Positions 9,992-19,370 of a DNA stretch of 64,000 nt are shown here, piece by piece; the stretch's first letter is position 1; each line of letters begins with the position of its first letter. The stretch is from Oricola thermophila. GTDB taxonomy: Bacteria > Pseudomonadota > Alphaproteobacteria > Rhizobiales > Rhizobiaceae. The stretch is from NCBI RefSeq assembly GCF_013358405.1, contig NZ_CP054836.1, positions 1,736,001 to 1,800,000 of the forward strand, written 5' to 3'. The position numbers and the translations under genes are program-made. The notes beneath the pieces were generated by a model. That model was not told the DNA's origin. It saw nothing but the letters and a program-made list of their open reading frames with translations, and made no database searches.

Positions 9992-10369
9992 TTACATGTC
10001 GTCCGATTTCTCCGGCGGAACAAGACCTTCGATGCCGGCCAGGAGTTCTTCCTCGCTCATGCTGTCGAAGGTGATCGCCTCCGGCGCGCCCTCTTCGGCG
10101 GCTTCCGCGGTCTCCACGACCTCGCTCTCCGGCTCGTCCACCTCCACGTGCTTCTGCAGCGAATGAATCAGATCTTCCTTGAGATCCTCGGGCGAAAGAG
10201 TCTGATCCGCTATCTCGCGCAGGGCAACAACCGGATTCTTGTCGTTGTCCCGGTCCACCGTAATCGGCGCACCCTGCGAAATCTGGCGAGCACGATGAGC
10301 GGCCAGCAGAACGAGATCAAAACGGTTGTCGACCTTGTCAATGCAATCTTCGACGGTAACGCGAGCCAT
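9992..10369 (-). CDS. rpoZ: RNA polymerase omega subunit
   Basis: Omega, 125 residues, supports assembly of beta' in RNA polymerase. The conserved core [20 protein letters not shown] and AAHRARQI is followed by [10 protein letters not shown]; the C-terminal half is an acidic, Glu-rich tail typical of rhizobial omega. The rpoZ-rsh order is widely conserved. The 255 bases upstream (10370-10624) separate it from the divergent NYN gene and hold no other recognisable feature. Confidence 0.95.
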   Translation of the reverse strand: MARVTVEDCIDKVDNRFDLVLLAAHRARQISQGAPITVDRDNDKNPVVALREIADQTLSPEDLKEDLIHSLQKHVEVDEPESEVVETAEAAEEGAPEAITFDSMSEEELLAGIEGLVPPEKSDDM

Positions 10370-10624
10370 ATGCGTCTTTTCCCAGGTCAGCTATGTGTGG
10401 AAACCCAAATCCATCAGGACAGTAAGCCGCGCCTATAGCCGGTAACAGGCGGAAACGCAACTCGGATGCCCATGTGAAGCAGCAAATTCCGGCATTTTCG
10501 CGGCGAAATGCCACAAAACTGCCGATTTCGGCTGTGTAGTGCCCCTTGAGTGTTTGATTCGGCGCCAATACCATGACATTGCGCGCAAACCGGTCACTTA
10601 ATTCATTTCGCCCAGAGGCTCCAA

Positions 10625-11221
10625 ATGTTTGATCCACGCGAAAAGATTGCTCTCTTTATCGATGGCGCCAACCTGTACGCAGCCGCGAAGGCCCTTGGCT
10701 TTGACATAGATTACAGAAAGTTGCTGGCGGCATTCCAGTCACGCGGCTATTTGTTGCGCGCCTATTACTACACAGCACTCGTGGAGGACCAGGAATACTC
10801 ATCCATCCGGCCGCTTATAGATTGGCTTGACTACAACGGCTACAAGGTCGTCACCAAGCCAGCGAAGGAATTCACGGATTCAACGGGTCGCCGCAAGATA
10901 AAGGGAAACATGGATATCGAGCTGACGATCGACGCCATGGAACTTGCGGACACCGTGGACCATTTCGTCGTGTTTTCCGGCGACGGCGATTTTCGGTCGC
11001 TTGTCGAGGCATTGCAAAGGCGCGGCCGCAAGGTTTCCGTGGTTTCGACCCTTGCAACCCAACCGCCGATGATCGCCGACGACTTGCGCAGGCAAGCCGA
11101 CCACTTCATCGACCTCAAGTCGCTAAAGGATGAAATCGGTCGGGATCCGTCCGAACGTCCGGTATCACGGCAAGCCGCACCCGTGGATGCCGATGTCGAA
11201 GACGACGATATCGACTATTGA
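10625..11221 (+). CDS. NYN domain protein (LabA/DUF88 type)
   Basis: A 198-residue protein with a PIN-like NYN nuclease fold. Acidic residues expected at a metal site are seen in LFIDGANLY (D13), GNMDIELTIDAM (D97) and VVFSGDGDFRSL (D120, D122). The C-terminal 35 residues are acidic and probably disordered. NYN proteins of this LabA group are predicted RNases, but no substrate is known. The UDG gene begins just after, with at most 15 bases between them. Confidence 0.88.
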   Translation: MFDPREKIALFIDGANLYAAAKALGFDIDYRKLLAAFQSRGYLLRAYYYTALVEDQEYSSIRPLIDWLDYNGYKVVTKPAKEFTDSTGRRKIKGNMDIELTIDAMELADTVDHFVVFSGDGDFRSLVEALQRRGRKVSVVSTLATQPPMIADDLRRQADHFIDLKSLKDEIGRDPSERPVSRQAAPVDADVEDDDIDY

Positions 11222-11235
11222 TTTCCGTACAGACC

Positions 11236-11892
11236 ATGACATCTCCCGACCGCGCCGATCCCGACCGGGATTGCGCACTATGCCCGCGCTTGCACGACTT
11301 CATTGCCGACTGCCGCCAACGCGAGCCGAGTTGGCACAACGCCCCGGTATCCACATGGCTCCCCGCCGAGGGCCCAACTGAAGTCAGCCTATTGATCGTC
11401 GGCCTCGCCCCCGGGCTGCGCGGGGCCAATCGCACGGGACGTCCGTTCACCGGCGATTACGCCGGCGAGCTTCTATACGGAACACTCAAGAAGTTCGGCT
11501 TCGCTAGCGGAGAGTTCGAGGCCCGTCCCGATGACAGCCTGCAGCTGAAAGCAACGGCAATTACCAATGCGGTGCGCTGCGTCCCGCCGGAAAACAAGCC
11601 GACGGCAGCCGAGATAAACACCTGTCGACAGTTCCTGAAAGCGACCATCGCGCGTTTCGAAAGGCTCAGGGTCATCGTCACGCTCGGCAAGATTGCGCAC
11701 GATTCAACCGTGCGAGCATTGAACGGGCGCGTGGCAGCAAACCCGTTCAAGCACGGCGCCACCACGGACATAGACGGAATTTCGATCGTCTCCAGCTACC
11801 ACTGCTCGCGCTACAACACGAATACCGGCGTGCTGACGCCGGAAATGTTCGAAACGGTATTTGCAGACGTGCAGCGGAAACTCTCGACCTGA
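11236..11892 (+). CDS. Family 5 uracil-DNA glycosylase
   Basis: A 218-residue Fe-S uracil-DNA glycosylase of the UdgB type. GLAPGLRGANRTGRPFTGD is the family 5 motif, in which the active site lacks the usual polar residue of family 1. Cysteines at 13 and 16 (DCALCPRL), in NAVRCVPP and in INTCRQFL fit the 4Fe-4S site, and SSYHCSRYNTNTG is the C-terminal motif. It removes uracil and other deaminated bases from DNA. ATG at 11236 is used; a TTG at 11218 overlapping the NYN stop is an alternative, and neither has a clear ribosome site. Confidence 0.92.
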   Translation: MTSPDRADPDRDCALCPRLHDFIADCRQREPSWHNAPVSTWLPAEGPTEVSLLIVGLAPGLRGANRTGRPFTGDYAGELLYGTLKKFGFASGEFEARPDDSLQLKATAITNAVRCVPPENKPTAAEINTCRQFLKATIARFERLRVIVTLGKIAHDSTVRALNGRVAANPFKHGATTDIDGISIVSSYHCSRYNTNTGVLTPEMFETVFADVQRKLST

Positions 11893-11901
11893 TTCCGCCC
11901 T

Positions 11902-12384
11902 TCAGCCCCGATCACGCAACAGCCGCGCCTTTTCGCGGCTCCAGTCGCGCTTCTTTTCGGTCTCGCGCTTGTCGTGCAATTTCTTGCCCCGGGCGATGGC
12001 GACCTCGAGCTTTGCCCGGCCGCGATCATTGAAGTACAGCTTCAGCGGTACCAGCGTCATGCCTTCACGGTCCGCAGCCTGCGCCAGCCTGGCCATCTCG
12101 CGTTTGTGCAGCAACAGCTTCCTGCGCCTGCGCGGTTCATGGTTGAAGCGGTTTGCCTCAAGGTATTCGGGGACATAGGAGTTGATCAGCCAGATCTCAC
12201 CGTCTTCCTCGGTGACATAGCTTTCCGCGATATTGGCTTCGCCGTTTCGCAGAGACTTGACCTCCGTGCCCTTGAGCACGAGACCCGCCTCGACCGTATC
12301 CTGGATCTCGTAGTTGAACCGCGCCCGCCGGTTCTCGGCGACGAGTTTTCGGGCCGGGTCAGCCTTTTTCTTTTTTACTGCCAT
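11902..12384 (-). CDS. smpB: SsrA-binding protein
   Basis: SmpB, 160 residues, binds tmRNA and brings it to stalled ribosomes for trans-translation. Conserved blocks include [32 protein letters not shown] and the basic C-terminal tail [20 protein letters not shown]. It lies 25 bases after dapA in the same direction, a common arrangement in rhizobia. The tmRNA gene itself was not seen in the window. Confidence 0.97.
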   Translation of the reverse strand: MAVKKKKADPARKLVAENRRARFNYEIQDTVEAGLVLKGTEVKSLRNGEANIAESYVTEEDGEIWLINSYVPEYLEANRFNHEPRRRRKLLLHKREMARLAQAADREGMTLVPLKLYFNDRGRAKLEVAIARGKKLHDKRETEKKRDWSREKARLLRDRG

Positions 12385-12409
12385 GATGCGAAAGTGTGTA
12401 TGGCCGCGC

Positions 12410-13306
12410 TCAGTTCAAGAGACCGGCGTATCGCATCGCCTCGTCTATCGCATGGGCGGTTGAATCCTCCACGGGAACCATCGGCGAGCGGAGCCGGTTC
12501 TTGACCCGCCCCAACCGCGACAGGGCATATTTCGCGCCGGACACGCCGGCCTCGATGAACAATGCCTTGTGCAACGGCAGAAGCTTGTCCTGGTATTCGA
12601 GCGCCTTGGCGAAATTCCCCGAAAGGCAAGCCGCCTGGAATTCCGAACACAGCCGCGGCGCAACATTTGCCGTGACAGAAATGCACCCGACCCCGCCATG
12701 GGCGTTGAATCCGAGCGCCGAGGCATCCTCGCCGGACAGCTGAATGAAATCGTGCCCGCATGCCATGCGCTGTTCGGACACGCGTTCCACCTTGCCCGTG
12801 GCGTCCTTCACGCCCCAGATATTCGGAAAGTCGGCAACAAGGCGGCCCATCGTCTGCGGAGACATGTCGATCACCGAGCGCGGCGGAATGTTGTATATGA
12901 TGATCGGAATGTCGATCGCCTGCGCGACAGCGGCAAAATGCTCGTACAGCCCGCGCTGGTTGGGCTTGTTGTAGTAGGGCGTGACAACCAGCACGGCATC
13001 CGCGCCGGCCTTTTCGGCATGCTTCGCGAGATCCACGGCCTCGGCAGTGCTGTTGGACCCGGCACCTGCAATCACCGGCACCCGCCCGGCTGCCGCCTCT
13101 ATGCAAACCTCGATAACGCGCTTGTGCTCATCATGGGTCAGCGTCGGCGACTCGCCCGTGGTTCCCACCGGAACCAGGCATTTCGTTCCCTCCGTCACCT
13201 GCCAATCCACAAGGGCCCGGAATGCCTCCTCGTCAAGTCCACCGGGGGTATCGAACGGAGTAACAAGCGCGGTCATCGAACCGCACAGTGCCGAACGCTC
13301 AATCAT
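12410..13306 (-). CDS. dapA: 4-hydroxy-tetrahydrodipicolinate synthase
   Basis: DapA, 298 residues, condenses pyruvate with aspartate semialdehyde in lysine and meso-DAP synthesis. The Schiff-base Lys is in WGVKDATGK (K167), the Tyr of the catalytic triad is in [10 protein letters not shown] (Y138), and [11 protein letters not shown] is the conserved N-terminal block. ATG at 13306 is chosen over an upstream TTG at 13315; GGGAG lies about 10 bases before it. The start [10 protein letters not shown] is slightly longer than the usual MFxGS. Confidence 0.95.
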   Translation of the reverse strand: MIERSALCGSMTALVTPFDTPGGLDEEAFRALVDWQVTEGTKCLVPVGTTGESPTLTHDEHKRVIEVCIEAAAGRVPVIAGAGSNSTAEAVDLAKHAEKAGADAVLVVTPYYNKPNQRGLYEHFAAVAQAIDIPIIIYNIPPRSVIDMSPQTMGRLVADFPNIWGVKDATGKVERVSEQRMACGHDFIQLSGEDASALGFNAHGGVGCISVTANVAPRLCSEFQAACLSGNFAKALEYQDKLLPLHKALFIEAGVSGAKYALSRLGRVKNRLRSPMVPVEDSTAHAIDEAMRYAGLLN

Positions 13307-13499
13307 GCAACGCAACTCCCGCCTGAATATGCGCTATTGTCTAGCGCCAATCCTTGAAATTCGGCGCACCATAGTCGCGCCGTTTCCCCGCCGCAAGCGC
13401 CGTGACGGTGGCGGAATCACCATCATTCATTGTCCATTCACCACAAACCCGCCATTCTTTGGCTGAATACGTTTTGAGGCGTATCGTCGCGGAGCATTC

Positions 13500-15593
13500 A
13501 TGTTAATCACCCGCCTGCTAGGGATTGTCGGAGCGAGTATAGCCGCCCTCCTAATATTGTTCCCGAACGTTTCGACAGGCATTGGCGACGAAAGTCCGGA
13601 AATTTCGGAACATCCGCAAACCGAGCTGCGCAACCAGTCCCCCGACCGCGTTCGACCACCTGACGAGGGGCAGCTTCCGGAGATCGCGCCGCCTACAGGA
13701 CGGTCGGAGACGCTCGAACGGGCGCTGGCCGCGCTCGACGAAGGCGATGCAGAGACCCTGCGACGACTGCGAAGCGCACTGCCGGAAGGCTCGCTCGACT
13801 ACGACATCCTGGCCTGGGCGGCCGCCCGCACCGGCAACGGCATAGCCGATGCGGAGGAAATCGAGAAAGCGATGGCGCGCCTGGAAGGCTGGCCCGACAT
13901 GGCCCGGCTTCGCGCCAATCATGAAGCCGCGCTGGCGCGGGAAATGCCGGAGCCGTCGGAACTGGTCGCCGCCTATGGCGACCGCCTGCCGGCGACCTTC
14001 ACCGGCGCCGTATCGCTGGCGCGCGCCCTGCATCACCTGGGACAGGACGAAAAGGCACGCGAGATACTCGCCCCCTGGTGGCATGACGAACCGCTGACCG
14101 GCACGACAGAACTGGCCGTTCTCGCCGAGTTTTCCCGGGTCCTGAAGAAGGAAGACCACGGCAGACGCTTCCTGGCGATGATGTATCGCGACCGGATCCG
14201 CTCTGCCCAGCGGATTGCAGATCGCGCCGGCATGGAAGAATTCCTGGCCCCGTGGTCGGCTGCAATCCGGAAGAGAGCCGATGCGCCGAAGTTGCTCGAG
14301 AAGGCACCCGACGCATTCAAGGAAACGCCCCATCACCTGTTCGCGCGGATCAAATGGCTTCGCAGGATGGAACGCGACGACGAGGCGGCAAAGCTACTCC
14401 TGGAATCGCCCGTCGACGAAGCCGAACTGGTCGACCCGGACGCATGGTGGGTCGAGAGGCGGATCGTCTCGCGCGACGCGTTCGAACGCGGCGATGCCGA
14501 AACGGCATACAAAATCGCCGCCATGCAGCGCGGAGGATCGGATGCGACCCGGGTGGAAGCGGCGTTTCACGCCGGATGGTATGCCTTGCGGGGCCTCAAG
14601 GATGCAAAAAAGGCGGCTGGGCACTTCGCGCAGATCGAGAAGATCGCCAAGGGCGGGATTTCCCGCGCCCGCGGCGCCTACTGGCTCGGACGGGCGCACG
14701 AGGCCATGGGATCGGCAGAAGCGGAAAGCCATTTCCGACGCGCAGCCGGTTACCCGATAACCTATTACGGGCAACTGGCGCGTCACCGGCTCGACATGCC
14801 TCTGGACGGGCTCAGGCGCCCGTCGATCACGCAGGACGACACGCAACGGGTTCGGGAGAACCGCGCGATCGCCGCCATGCACCGGCTCGAGGAAATCGGC
14901 CAGACAGAACGCGCCCGGCAGTTCGCGCTGGCACTGGGAAGGACACTCGATAACACCGAGGAAATCACGCATATCGTTGCCCACTGGGAACGCAACGAAG
15001 ACCGCCATATTGCGCTTCGCATCGCCAAGGCCGCGGAATGGCGCGGCGTGGAGACGGGCGCACTGACGCATCCGATCGGCGCCATTCCCCCGACGCCCGG
15101 GATCGCTCCCGAAGAACGTCCACTCGCCTACGCGATCGCCCGCCAGGAAAGCGAATTCAACGTCACCGCGCGCTCGCGTGCGAATGCGCTGGGGCTGATG
15201 CAATTGCTGCCGGGCACCGCCCGGGAGGTCGCGCGGCAGGCGGGCATCAAATACGAGCCCGCCCGCCTCGTATCGGACGGTGCCTACAATGCGAGGCTCG
15301 GAACCGCATATCTTAGAAAGCAGCTGGAGCGTTTCGACGGCTCCTTCATCCTCACATTCGTCGCCTACAATGCCGGACCGAGCCGGGCGCTGGAATGGAT
15401 AGAACGTTTCGGCGACCCGCGCGGCAAGCCGCTCGAGGACGTTGTCGACTGGGTGGAACAGATCCCCTTCGGTGAAACGCGCAGCTACGTGCAGCGCGTG
15501 ATGGAAAACCTCCAAGTCTACAAGGCCCGGCTCGGCGAACATCCCGACATCGGGCACGACCTGCGGTTCGGAGCACGGGACCGAACGCCGTAA
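13500..15593 (+). CDS. Soluble lytic murein transglycosylase (Slt family)
   Basis: A 697-residue secreted or lipid-free periplasmic enzyme that cleaves the MurNAc-GlcNAc bond of peptidoglycan with formation of 1,6-anhydroMurNAc. A single N-terminal hydrophobic segment (about 1-22) is a signal or anchor, then come a long alpha-helical superhelix (about 60-520) and the C-terminal Slt domain. The catalytic Glu is in IARQESEFN (E550), followed by ANALGLMQLLPGTA and FVAYNAGPSRALEW. GGAG lies 7 bases before the ATG. Confidence 0.93.
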   Translation: MLITRLLGIVGASIAALLILFPNVSTGIGDESPEISEHPQTELRNQSPDRVRPPDEGQLPEIAPPTGRSETLERALAALDEGDAETLRRLRSALPEGSLDYDILAWAAARTGNGIADAEEIEKAMARLEGWPDMARLRANHEAALAREMPEPSELVAAYGDRLPATFTGAVSLARALHHLGQDEKAREILAPWWHDEPLTGTTELAVLAEFSRVLKKEDHGRRFLAMMYRDRIRSAQRIADRAGMEEFLAPWSAAIRKRADAPKLLEKAPDAFKETPHHLFARIKWLRRMERDDEAAKLLLESPVDEAELVDPDAWWVERRIVSRDAFERGDAETAYKIAAMQRGGSDATRVEAAFHAGWYALRGLKDAKKAAGHFAQIEKIAKGGISRARGAYWLGRAHEAMGSAEAESHFRRAAGYPITYYGQLARHRLDMPLDGLRRPSITQDDTQRVRENRAIAAMHRLEEIGQTERARQFALALGRTLDNTEEITHIVAHWERNEDRHIALRIAKAAEWRGVETGALTHPIGAIPPTPGIAPEERPLAYAIARQESEFNVTARSRANALGLMQLLPGTAREVARQAGIKYEPARLVSDGAYNARLGTAYLRKQLERFDGSFILTFVAYNAGPSRALEWIERFGDPRGKPLEDVVDWVEQIPFGETRSYVQRVMENLQVYKARLGEHPDIGHDLRFGARDRTP

Positions 15594-15664
15594 TTGCCTG
15601 TTTACCCGCCGGATTCTATAGCGGACGCAACGTCAATACATACCAGGCAGAATCGCGGCACCCA

Positions 15665-16543
15665 ATGAGCGAACTCGGCGAAAGCGTCTTCTTTTCCGCG
15701 CCCGACGGACTGCGCCTTCACGCCGTCGACCACGGGCGCGGCATATCCGACGCGTTGCCGCTGGTATGCCTGCCCGGACTTAGCCGCAATGCCCGCGACT
15801 TCGCCGGATTCGCCGAGCATTTCGTGACGAGGGCGAAACCCAGACGACGGGTGGTCTGTTTCGACTATCGCGGGCGAGGCCTTTCGGAATGGGACAGGAA
15901 CTGGAAGAACTACAATGTCGTGACGGAGACCGAAGACCTGCTTGCGGGCATGGCCGCTCTCGGCATCACCCATGCGGCCATCGTCGGAACATCGCGCGGC
16001 GGCCTGATAGCGATGACGCTGGCAGCCATGCGCCCGGGGATCATGCGGGCGGTGGTTCTCAACGACATAGGGCCGGTCATCGAAGGCGACGGCCTGACGC
16101 AAATCCGCGCGGTCCTCTCCCGCGCCCCGAAGCCGAGCAACTGGGACGAGGCCATTGCGCTGCAAAAGGCGACGATGGCGAAGCACTTTCCGGCCCTCAC
16201 GGACCAGGACTGGGCATCAGAAACCCGCGCCAAGTACCGTGAAGTCAAGGGAAAGATCGTTCCCGATCACGATCCCGCGCTGGTTCGGACACTCACGTCC
16301 ATAGACCTGCGCGACCGGCTGCCGACACTCTGGCCCCAGTTCATGGGGCTGTCCTCCCTGCCCGTCCTTGTCCTGCGCGGCGAACACTCGAACCTGTTGC
16401 GGCACGATACGGTGCAGAAAATGGCGAAACGCCACCCGGACCTGCGTCACGTCACGATCGCGGGACAGGGACATGCGCCGCTCGTACACACCGCGGGCAT
16501 ACCGGAACTGGTCGAGGACTTTCTGAAGACACGGCGGCGCTGA
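15665..16543 (+). CDS. Alpha/beta hydrolase
   Basis: A 292-residue alpha/beta-hydrolase fold protein without a signal peptide. The nucleophile elbow is GTSRGG (S110), the oxyanion region is LPGLSRNARDF, and the late His is in GQGHAPLV; the acid is probably in VLRGEHSNLL. This pattern fits esterases, lactonases or C-C hydrolases; the substrate is not known. It follows the transglycosylase by 71 bases and converges with the HhH gene with 3 bases between them. Confidence 0.85.
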   Translation: MSELGESVFFSAPDGLRLHAVDHGRGISDALPLVCLPGLSRNARDFAGFAEHFVTRAKPRRRVVCFDYRGRGLSEWDRNWKNYNVVTETEDLLAGMAALGITHAAIVGTSRGGLIAMTLAAMRPGIMRAVVLNDIGPVIEGDGLTQIRAVLSRAPKPSNWDEAIALQKATMAKHFPALTDQDWASETRAKYREVKGKIVPDHDPALVRTLTSIDLRDRLPTLWPQFMGLSSLPVLVLRGEHSNLLRHDTVQKMAKRHPDLRHVTIAGQGHAPLVHTAGIPELVEDFLKTRRR

Positions 16544-16546
16544 CGC

Positions 16547-17128
16547 TCAGCCCCCTGACTTGCCACCACCCCGTTTCGGACGGGACGCGCTGGACGCCAC
16601 CTTGCCTTTCGCGACACGATCCGCGAACTCCGTGGTTTCGCCGGCAGCAAGGCGCTTTGCCTGGGCAACCCAGTCATCACGCTCGATACGGCCGGCGAAG
16701 GACAACTTCTCGCCCCACTCGGCGACATCCTTTTTCGTCCAGCTCGCAATCTGCTCGTAGCGCGTGATCCCGGCAGCATGGAGCTTCGCCTCTATCTGCC
16801 TGCCGACCCCCTTTATTCGCTTCAGGTCATCCGGCGCGGCGGCTCCCTTCTTCGCCCCGGAACCGGCTTTGGCGGCGGCCTTTCGTGCCGGCTTCTTCTT
16901 CACCTCCTTCTTCGCGTCCTGCTTAGGAGCCGAGGTCTCTTCACCCCCGGTCTCCGTCGCAGCAACGGCGCGGGCAGGTTCGGGCGTCGCGGCGGGCGCA
17001 GATCTGGCATCCGCGACCGGAGATTCCGGCCGCTCATTGAATCGGGTGCGCACAAGACATCCGACGACGGCACCCAGAATGAATGCAATGGCGAGCAGAA
17101 TGACGGCTTGCAACAGGAACAAGAACAT
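16547..17128 (-). CDS. Membrane-anchored helix-hairpin-helix protein
   Basis: A 193-residue protein with one N-terminal helix (about 3-25), an Ala/Pro/Lys-rich linker (about 35-95), and a C-terminal helix-hairpin-helix domain starting at LKRIKGVGRQIEAKLHAAGI. The domain resembles the flap-endonuclease-like HhH region that is often mislabelled as an NADH:ubiquinone oxidoreductase subunit in rhizobia. The basic linker and tail suggest nucleic acid binding, but the role is unknown. Confidence 0.75.
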   Translation of the reverse strand: MFLFLLQAVILLAIAFILGAVVGCLVRTRFNERPESPVADARSAPAATPEPARAVAATETGGEETSAPKQDAKKEVKKKPARKAAAKAGSGAKKGAAAPDDLKRIKGVGRQIEAKLHAAGITRYEQIASWTKKDVAEWGEKLSFAGRIERDDWVAQAKRLAAGETTEFADRVAKGKVASSASRPKRGGGKSGG

Positions 17129-17158
17129 CGGTATCCCCCGGTTTCCGGACGTAGTGTG

Positions 17159-17263
17159 TCAATCGTTGCGCGGCGCCGGCGTGGCCGAGCGCCAGCCGAC
17201 GAAAAGCCCGACCGCGAATGCGATCAGGAGCCAGATCCAGATTTGCGACGCGACGGAAAGCAT
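17159..17263 (-). CDS. Small membrane protein (34 residues)
   Basis: A 34-residue frame with one hydrophobic helix (IWIWLLIAFAVGLFVGWRS) and a short polar tail. AGGAG lies 7 bases before its ATG at 17263. It sits 30 bases upstream of the HhH gene in the same direction. The strong ribosome site, clean membrane helix and position support a real gene. Function is unknown. Confidence 0.6.
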   Translation of the reverse strand: MLSVASQIWIWLLIAFAVGLFVGWRSATPAPRND

Positions 17264-17314
17264 TCTCGATCTCCTCGTTCCGAACACCAAGGCCCCATCC
17301 CGGGACCACCAAAT

Positions 17315-17401
17315 CTACAGGGCGTGCGTCAATGCGACGAGACAGGCCAGAACCAGCGTCGTCACGCAGCCCGGAACAATCCAGCGTTGCCATTCGCACA
17401 T
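17315..17401 (-). pseudogene. Short ORF resembling the N-terminus of an OmpA-family protein
   Basis: A 28-residue frame (MCEWQRWIVPGCVTTLVLAC, then LVALTHAL) that ends after the hydrophobic helix. From memory, rhizobial OmpA/BON-type proteins open with a similar basic-aromatic, WxxPGxxTT segment and are encoded just before a small membrane protein like the one at 17159. This may be the stub of such a gene after deletion, or an independent microprotein. The comparison is inference and needs a database search. Confidence 0.35.
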
Positions 17402-17607
17402 GGCTATATTGCCTCTCCGCATTCTGCCCGGGGAGAGGATCGCGCAACAGCATGTACAAATCAAGAAGCGGCAAATGCACCCGGAGGGAAGGCCATCTGC
17501 AAAGGAAACACTGTCAGCGATCGGCCCGAGGCGGGAAAGGCCCGTGCCGACCGCCAGCAGACAGATAAGAAAAAGTCACACGAAACGGCCCCGCGGCGCG
17601 GAGGCAA

Positions 17608-17637
17608 GAAAAAACCCGGCAGTTTCCTGCCGGGTTT
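17608..17637 (-). terminator. Rho-independent terminator of the minus-strand porin
   Basis: On the minus strand an 11-bp perfect stem (AAACCCGGCAG with CTGCCGGGTTT) closes a GAAA loop and runs into a T-rich tail. It lies 25 bases after the porin stop codon. The rest of 17402-17607 holds no recognisable feature. Confidence 0.92.
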
Positions 17638-17662
17638 CCATCAACTGGCTGTTGCCAGGAGA

Positions 17663-18694
17663 TCAGAACGAGCGGGTGAAGCGCAGGCGTGCGTCCCAGC
17701 CGGACGTGTCGACGAGGTCGAGTGTCGAGGTGTCCTCGAGCCAGCGCAGGCGCAGCTCGGTGTTCAGGCCGGAAACGATGTCGTAGGAAGCGACAGCGCC
17801 GATGCCCCAGTCGTCGTCGGAACCACCAAGCTCGTTGATGGCATACTGAGTGCCGAGACCGAGCGACAGCTTTTCGGTGGCGTCGAAGGAGACGTCCGCA
17901 CCGAGCACCCAGTCATAGGACGCCATGTAGCGGCCAGTGCCCGGAGCAGCCGAGTATTCGGCACCTAGGCCGATGGCAGCAGCGCCAAGGTCGTAGGTGG
18001 CAATGGCCTGGAAGCCCCAGTCGCCGTCAGCAGCGGCACCAGCGGTGTCGTCGTAAACGGCGGCAAGCAGGATGCCAAGGTCACCGAAGGAACCGTCAAC
18101 CACGCCAACCACGGACGGGGTCCAGTTGACGGAGCCGTCGTCTTCCAAGGCCAGCGAGATGTCGAAGCCGCCGGCGCTGGCCGTGTAAGCCACCATGCCG
18201 GTGTGGGTGCCGGTGTTGTTCCAGATATCAGCCGGGCCGCCGAAGCCGTTGTCGTAGAACGAGTTCTTGTAACCCATGGTCACGCCGGCGAGGGTGAAGT
18301 AGGCCTTGTCGATATTGACAAAGCTGTCGCCGAGCGGACGCGCGTCTTCGCCTACGCCGCCATCAGCCTCGAGGCGGATCTGCGAGTAGAGCGGGCCGTA
18401 TTCGGTGTCGTTCCAGGCTTCGAACAGCAGGTTGACGTCGTATTCCTTGTCCCAGCCGTCCTGGTCGCCGTAGCCGTCACCGCCGGCGAAGTCCATCTGG
18501 TAGCGGACGAAGCCGGAGATCTTCAGGCAGGTTTCGGTGCCCGGGATGTAGAAGTAGCCGGTGCCGGCGGCGTCGCAGACGCGAACGTATTCCACCATTT
18601 CCGGTTCCGGGATGATCACGGCGTCGGCAGCGCGAGCGCCGGAGACAGCGACGAGAGCCGCTGCGGAGCCGAGAAGAAGGCTCTTGATTTTCAT
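17663..18694 (-). CDS. Omp2-type porin A
   Basis: A 343-residue outer-membrane porin of the alphaproteobacterial PF02530 (Omp2b) family, allowing diffusion of small solutes. A signal peptide ends at ARA-AD (about residue 22); mature features include CDAAGTGYFYIPGTETCLKI and the C-terminal Phe (RLRFTRSF) for Bam recognition. GGAGG lies 7 bases before ATG 18694. Its first 147 codons are identical in DNA to those of porin B, while the middle (about 150-260) differs. It is divergent from porin B, as omp2a and omp2b are in Brucella. Confidence 0.95.
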   Translation of the reverse strand: MKIKSLLLGSAAALVAVSGARAADAVIIPEPEMVEYVRVCDAAGTGYFYIPGTETCLKISGFVRYQMDFAGGDGYGDQDGWDKEYDVNLLFEAWNDTEYGPLYSQIRLEADGGVGEDARPLGDSFVNIDKAYFTLAGVTMGYKNSFYDNGFGGPADIWNNTGTHTGMVAYTASAGGFDISLALEDDGSVNWTPSVVGVVDGSFGDLGILLAAVYDDTAGAAADGDWGFQAIATYDLGAAAIGLGAEYSAAPGTGRYMASYDWVLGADVSFDATEKLSLGLGTQYAINELGGSDDDWGIGAVASYDIVSGLNTELRLRWLEDTSTLDLVDTSGWDARLRFTRSF

Positions 18695-18711
18695 GGTCTG
18701 ACCTCCAGTCA
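18256..18711 (-). repeat. Left arm of a perfect 456-bp inverted repeat
   Basis: This arm runs from 17 bases before the porin A start codon, including the ribosome site TGACTGGAGGTCAGACC, to the codon for F147. I compared it base by base with 19371-19826 and found no mismatch. Identity stops abruptly at both edges. Confidence 0.95.
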
Positions 18712-19370
18712 AAAGTTAAATGCGGGTCTGGGCTTTTATGCTGAAGGACAGCGAACTGTCCCATCCCCATTGAGAAAGATGCACACAGCAGCGCCCATCT
18801 CTCGAGTCGATAAATACCCAACGCGTCGACGCACGCAACCGCGAACAGCGCCATGGAAGGCCCCTCCACCCGCGTTCGCTCATCGCTGTTGCAGAAAAGA
18901 CACGTTTTGAGGCCGGGAGGCGGGAAATCTTTATTCCTTCTTAGGAATTCGGGCCCGTCTGGCCCGGAAAGACGCGAGAAAAGAGCCCCTCCCGAAGCCG
19001 GCAAGCCGCCCCTGGGGGCGGGCGGAACGGGCTAGAAGATGGCGATTCCGGTCGCCACGATCGTGATTCCGTGCCCTTCGACTCGAATCGAATCCGGCGT
19101 CCAGTCGCCGGCAGCGGGCCGGTGCAGGCGGCAACCGGCCTCGCAATGTCATCTCCGATTCCTCGAGAGCGGCGCCAGCGCCGTATCGCGCAGATCCGCA
19201 GGCAACCATGCGCTGACGCGGTCCGCACCATCGCCGAACCGGCAGACTTCCCTGTTTCTTATCAATAGCTTGAGGGCAGTCCTGCCGCGCGCCTCCGCTG
19301 CTGGTTTTTCCCGGCTTCCGGCCAGCAGGCATGCCAGGCGCTGCGGCGAAGAAGGCTCGATTTTCGATTA
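18712..19370. promoter_or_regulatory. Divergent porin intergenic region
   Basis: A 659-base non-repeated stretch between the two inverted-repeat arms. It must hold both porin promoters and long 5' leaders. A GC dyad (GGGCC-CGTCT-GGCCC) lies near 18951-18965. I see no convincing gene inside it and no transposase. Confidence 0.5.

Noticed and set aside
7464..10166. A 900-codon open frame on the plus strand opposite rsh
   Set aside because: It is antisense to the clearly conserved rsh and rpoZ; long antisense frames are common in GC-rich DNA, and its composition (Arg/His/Val-rich) matches no family.
10625..11892. NYN protein and uracil-DNA glycosylase as a two-gene defence module
   Set aside because: The adjacency is tight, but both are common chromosomal genes of alphaproteobacteria and lie in a conserved housekeeping stretch; no further support was found.
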